This document shows, piece by piece, positions 60,045 through 64,000 of a DNA stretch of 64,000 bases. Position 1 is the stretch's first letter, and the number at the start of each line of letters is the position of its first letter. Source of the DNA: Setophaga petechia. Lineage: Eukaryota > Chordata > Aves > Passeriformes > Parulidae. Location: positions 2,669,921 to 2,733,920 of the forward strand of contig JANCRA010000067.1 in assembly GCA_024362935.1 (NCBI GenBank), given 5' to 3'. The translations under genes and the position numbers were made by a program. The notes beneath the pieces were generated by a model, which was not told the origin of the DNA, did no database searches, and was given only the letters and a program-made list of their open reading frames with translations.

Positions 60045-61390
60045 CAGGACCCCTGATGAAGCCTCACTGTCTGGAGTGGCTGGAATTCCATTGCCCTGCT
60101 GACTGTAATCCCTCTCCAGACACTGAGCATCTTCTGTTGGATGTGAGGAATGGGATGGTTTGAGGTTCCTTTCTCCCAGCAACTTTAGTTTAAAGCCATT
60201 ATTATTACTATTATTATAATAATAATGGCCCTGATATTTTAGACCCGATCATTAAAAAATCGAAAGACCTGTTTTGATAACTGTCATGTTGGTTTGGATT
60301 CCTCCAGAGTGTGCTTTGGTTCATATTTCCTTAAGAACTGTTTTGATGCTGGATTAAAAAGCTGTTTCATTCTCTAATAAAGAAAAGCCATGAAAGCCAT
60401 GGCACCAGGCTTTTTTTTCTTCCCTGCCATTCTTTCCTCTCCATCAGTTTAAGGAGGATTGGGAACAAAGACCTTCAAAACCCTTCATTTTTACACTGCT
60501 AGCCTTGGCTGCATCTCTGTGCAGTTCTGAGTATTTCAAAATAACAAACAGCAAACAAGTAATCACAGAAGCACCAGCCACAGTTTGAAATACAGCATCA
60601 CCATCCCTTGTATAACTCATGAACTCTGAGCTGTAGCACTGTTTCAATCTGAAACTTCATCCATCTTTTTGTCTCACTCCTCTGGTGAAGGAGGAGTGTT
60701 TTAATGGAAATTCCAGCTTTCTATCACAGAAAAGTTATGAAACACAGCTAAAAATTAAATTTCTTAGAAGAAATGAAAGCCAACAATATGTACTTGCCCA
60801 CCACTGAGTTTTATAATTGCAGCCAAGGCCTTGAGAGGAAGCAGCTGTGTAATTTATAATATTGTTGTAGTATTCCAGGTAGGAATATGATGGATGCCTT
60901 GTTCTTCCTGAGCCCTGTTGTTAAGGAACTGCTGGAATCCTGAATCACTGTTAGCTATAGCCTGTGTGTAATGACAAGTGTGTCTTTTGGCTACAATGCT
61001 GTTATTAGTTTCCTAATTTCAGGTTGTCATATCCCCGTAAATGTTGCATTTTAAATAGTTAAAAGCTAATTTAGTCAAAATCTCCGGGACTATTTGCTAA
61101 TACAAGGTGTTAGAGAGCAGGAGGCAGAGATCATTGTCTCACCTTAATGCTTGGAAAATAGCTATGAACAAATGCTGGCCATGATCCTGTTGGAAATGTG
61201 GGATCAATGCAGCTGCACAGTGGGGCTGTGCTTGGAGCATTCCCACAGCATCTGCTAGCAGCAGGATTTCTGCTCTTTCTTTGTGCAGCCCTTCCATGGT
61301 AGCTGACAGCCTGATTTTCTTGGATTCTCCCTGGTTTTATTCTATCCTGTCTTATGAATGACTGTCCTGATGTCTGCTGAGGCTCTCGTG
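60045..61390. other. Intergenic sequence, no feature seen
   Basis: Unique-looking sequence with a short attatt microsatellite near 60200. No gene or repeat recognised. Confidence 0.5.
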
Positions 61391-61774
61391 TGTGACAGTG
61401 TTCACAGGGGTCTCAGGTTGTGGAAGGAGACAAGGATTTGACTCTATGTTTTAGAAAGCTTAATTTATTATTTTATTATATATATTACATTAAAACTACA
61501 CTAAAAGAATAGAAGAAAAAATTTCATCAGAAAGCTGGGTAAGAATAGAATAGGAAAGAATGATAACAAAGGCTCTATCTCAGACTCTCTGTCCGAGCCA
61601 GCTGGGCTGTGATTGGCTATTAATTAAAAACAACTAACATGAGCCAATCAAAGATCCACCTGATGCATTCCACAGCAGCAAATAATCAATGTTTAGGTTT
61701 TGTTCTTGAAGCCTCTCAGCTTCTCAAGAAGAAAAATCCTAAAAAAAGATTTTTCATAAAAGATGTCTGCGACA
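61391..61774 (-). mobile_element. Solo LTR, near-perfect 6 bp target duplication
   Basis: 384 bp from TGTGACAG to TGCGACA, flanked by ctcgtg (61385-61390) and ctcatg (61775-61780), one mismatch. Same family as 6659, 52680 and 55190. Confidence 0.87.
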
Positions 61775-61780
61775 CTCATG

Positions 61781-63550
61781 GAAATCCTGCCATCCCTCAC
61801 AGTGCTATTTATCCACTTTTCCACTGTTATTTTTATTCAGCACTTTCTAATGTTGTGTCCAATAGTTTTTCATGGTCTGTTCATCTGGCTAAACCTCATC
61901 CCAGTGCTCCAACTTCTTACAGACCTCAGCAGAAGCACTCTGAGTTTGGTGGCTCACATAATTTTCTTTTCTAATAACATTCTGCCCCACAAAGACCCAC
62001 AGAAATGTTGTGGGAAGATTTCACTGCTCCTGAATTATCTCCAGTACCAGCCAATGTGGCTGCATGGAAAATCAAGAATGTATTTTGGTATTTAAATAAG
62101 AACTGGTGCTGTAGTCAGGAAAATAATTAACTCCAATCCAGCAGTGAACAATAACATCTTTTGGCACATAGACTGAGAAATAAACAAAATGCAGAATAAA
62201 TTAGAGGGACAGAACACCCGCTCTGGCTGTCAAGTCAGATTTCAAATGTCCTTTTTCTCTTTTAAGGTTTTTTCCCTCAAGATGCAAGATATGTTTAATA
62301 CAAGAATGTGAATCAGAAGAACACAGGAGATGTTTTCTTTTTCTGTGCATATCATTGTCAGCAGAATAAGATGTTTCCTTGTCCCTATCATGCTTTTGCT
62401 GGCTTTGATGGGATCTGTCAAGCCCCCACTTTTGACTAGCCTTGCTCTTACATCTCCTCTGTAAATCTTTATTCTTCTTTCAGGTCCAGTTGTTCTGACT
62501 GAAATAAAAATAAGAGAATTTGATCTGAGATTTAGATTCCTTTATTTTTTTTTCTTTTTTTTTTTTTTTTTTTTTTTGCCTTTCAGAGGGGTTTTTAAGG
62601 AGGAATTAAGATGGAACAACCACCTACCTTAGTCACAGGTCATGCAAGAATTGAGACTTTCTTATAAATCCCACATGAAATGCTTCAGACTTTCAGCTGT
62701 TGCTTTTCTTCCCCTTCCTTTCTTCTCTCTTGTGTCTTAAGCTACAGAGTAAAATCCTCATTAATCATTTGTTAAAGATTGTCCATGATAAATGCTGCTG
62801 TTCTTGGAGCCTGCAAAATAAACAGTAATTTACCGATTTGATATAAATTAGTTCACACCAAAATGTGCATCAAAACATTGTTATAAATTAATTAAATGCC
62901 TTTACTTCTCGAAGTTTCTGAGTCCAAATTTCTGAGTCCATCTCAAGCTTTTCCTCCTCCTGAGGGTTTTGAATTCAGGTAGGAATTATCATCATTATGC
63001 CAAGTTGCTGCTGTTCAGTTTGGTTTTTACACAGTAACACCGAGGCATTGGCACATTGAGTGTTTTTCTTCCTGCTACCATCCTGTTGTCCCTTCTCTAA
63101 GGGAAAGAACAAATTTCCTGCATCTTTGGAGCAGTTTGGTCTCAGGTAAATGCCAATGTTCCCCCACCATCCCTGCAGGGTGGCTCTTCAGTGCTCTGCA
63201 TGCTGCAAAAATTCTTTTCTTCCCCTAAAATAGTCCAACCACTTTCTGACTATTAAGGAATTCACCTGCTGTGGTGAATTGCCTTTTTTTTCTTTTTCTC
63301 AGCAATGAGCAAACTGCAGAAGATTTTACATCTGTCCCTAAAAAGCTTGACCTTCCATCTTTTCCTTTTCTCTCCAGATTTGCAGCCCAGTGCACATTTC
63401 TGTTGGAACTGAAGTGATTGCTGTCCCACTCCTCCTGGTACTTTCTGTCCTCCTCCTGAAGAAGGTCATTTTGCCAATTTACAGGGGACAGACTGCGTGA
63501 AAAACATGGGGCTATTTTTATTTTTTTCCCTCTAGGCTGGTCTGTGTGAT
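61781..63550. other. Intergenic sequence with a T tract
   Basis: A ~38 base pyrimidine/T tract at 62539-62578. No exon can be supported. Acceptor-like sequence follows the T tract near 62587, but no conserved reading frame follows it. Confidence 0.5.
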
Positions 63551-63554
63551 CATG

Positions 63555-64000
63555 GAGTCCCAGAATGATAGAATGGGTTGGGTTGGGTTGTCTTGGGTTG
63601 GGTTGGGATGGGTTGGGTTGGGATGAGTTGGGTTGGGATGGATGGGATGAGTTGGGTTGGGTTGGGATGGGTTGGGATGGACTGGGTTGGGTTGGGATGA
63701 GTTGGGTTGGGTTGGGATGGATTGGGTTGGGTTGGGATGGATTGGGTTGGGTTGGGATGGATTGGGTTGGGTTGGGATGGATTGGGTTGGGTTGAGTTAG
63801 GTTGGTTGGGTTGGATTGGGTTGGATTGGGTCGGATTATGTTGGGATGAGTTGGGTTGGATTGGGTTGGGATGGATTCGGTTGGGATGAGTTGGGTTGGG
63901 TTGGGATGAATTGGGTTTGGATGGGTTGGGTTGGGATGGATTGGATTGGGTTGAGTTGGGTTGGTTGGATTGGGTTGGATTGGGTCGGACTGTGTTGGGA
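63555..64000. repeat. GGGTT/GGGATGGATT array grown from a CR1 tail
   Basis: Starts with an antisense CR1 3' end (cccagaatgatagaatggg) and then repeats ggttgggatggattgg-type units for over 400 bases, to the window edge. Gly/Leu/Trp/Asp frames here are artefacts. Confidence 0.92.

Noticed and set aside
62539..62650. T tract plus acceptor-like site followed by ATGGAACAACC
   Set aside because: The frame stops after 16 codons and no donor or family match supports an exon.
50930..64000. A neighbouring gene such as CRHR2 or INMT, expected from mammalian gene order
   Set aside because: I looked for recognisable exons on both strands and found none, so no neighbour is claimed.

Overview
This window looks like nuclear DNA from a bird, most likely a songbird. 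It carries many CR1 LINE fragments, solo long terminal repeats (LTRs) of endogenous-retrovirus type, AT-rich introns, and one vertebrate gene cut into small exons with matching phases. No bacterial, phage, CRISPR or operon structure is present. Most open reading frames of 60-180 codons here are chance frames in introns and repeats.

The only protein-coding gene I can support is MINDY4 (also called FAM188B), a MINDY-family deubiquitinase, on the minus strand. I placed 13 coding exons from splice signals, phase continuity and similarity to the vertebrate protein as I remember it. Exon 1, with the start codon, is at 46697-46759. Exon 13 is at 12010-12077. The catalytic cysteine lies in exon 9 (20103-20191), and the glutamine six residues before it is at the end of exon 8. 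The catalytic-histidine region and the C terminus were not found, so they should lie left of base 1. One internal segment known from mammals, between exons 5 and 6, was also not found. A CpG-rich promoter region lies around exon 1.

Layout: 1-12 kb is intron of MINDY4 with three solo LTRs and two near-identical CR1 fragments. 12-24 kb holds exons 13 to 6, a 111-143 bp intronic minisatellite and an inverted pair of LTRs. 24-38 kb is a very large intron with an expanded CR1 tail, a ~140 bp tandem array that has captured an LTR, and an LTR swollen by an AT-rich microsatellite. 38-46.8 kb holds exons 5 to 1. 46.96-50.08 kb is a strongly strand-asymmetric A/C-rich (G/T-rich on the minus strand) array of ~480 bp units directly upstream of the promoter. 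50-64 kb is intergenic, with several solo LTRs, a 550 bp tandem duplication and a GGGTT-type array running off the right edge.

I found no convincing new biological system. The points most worth a second look are the array beside the MINDY4 promoter, the arrays that grew out of CR1 and LTR sequence, and the unlocated MINDY4 segment.
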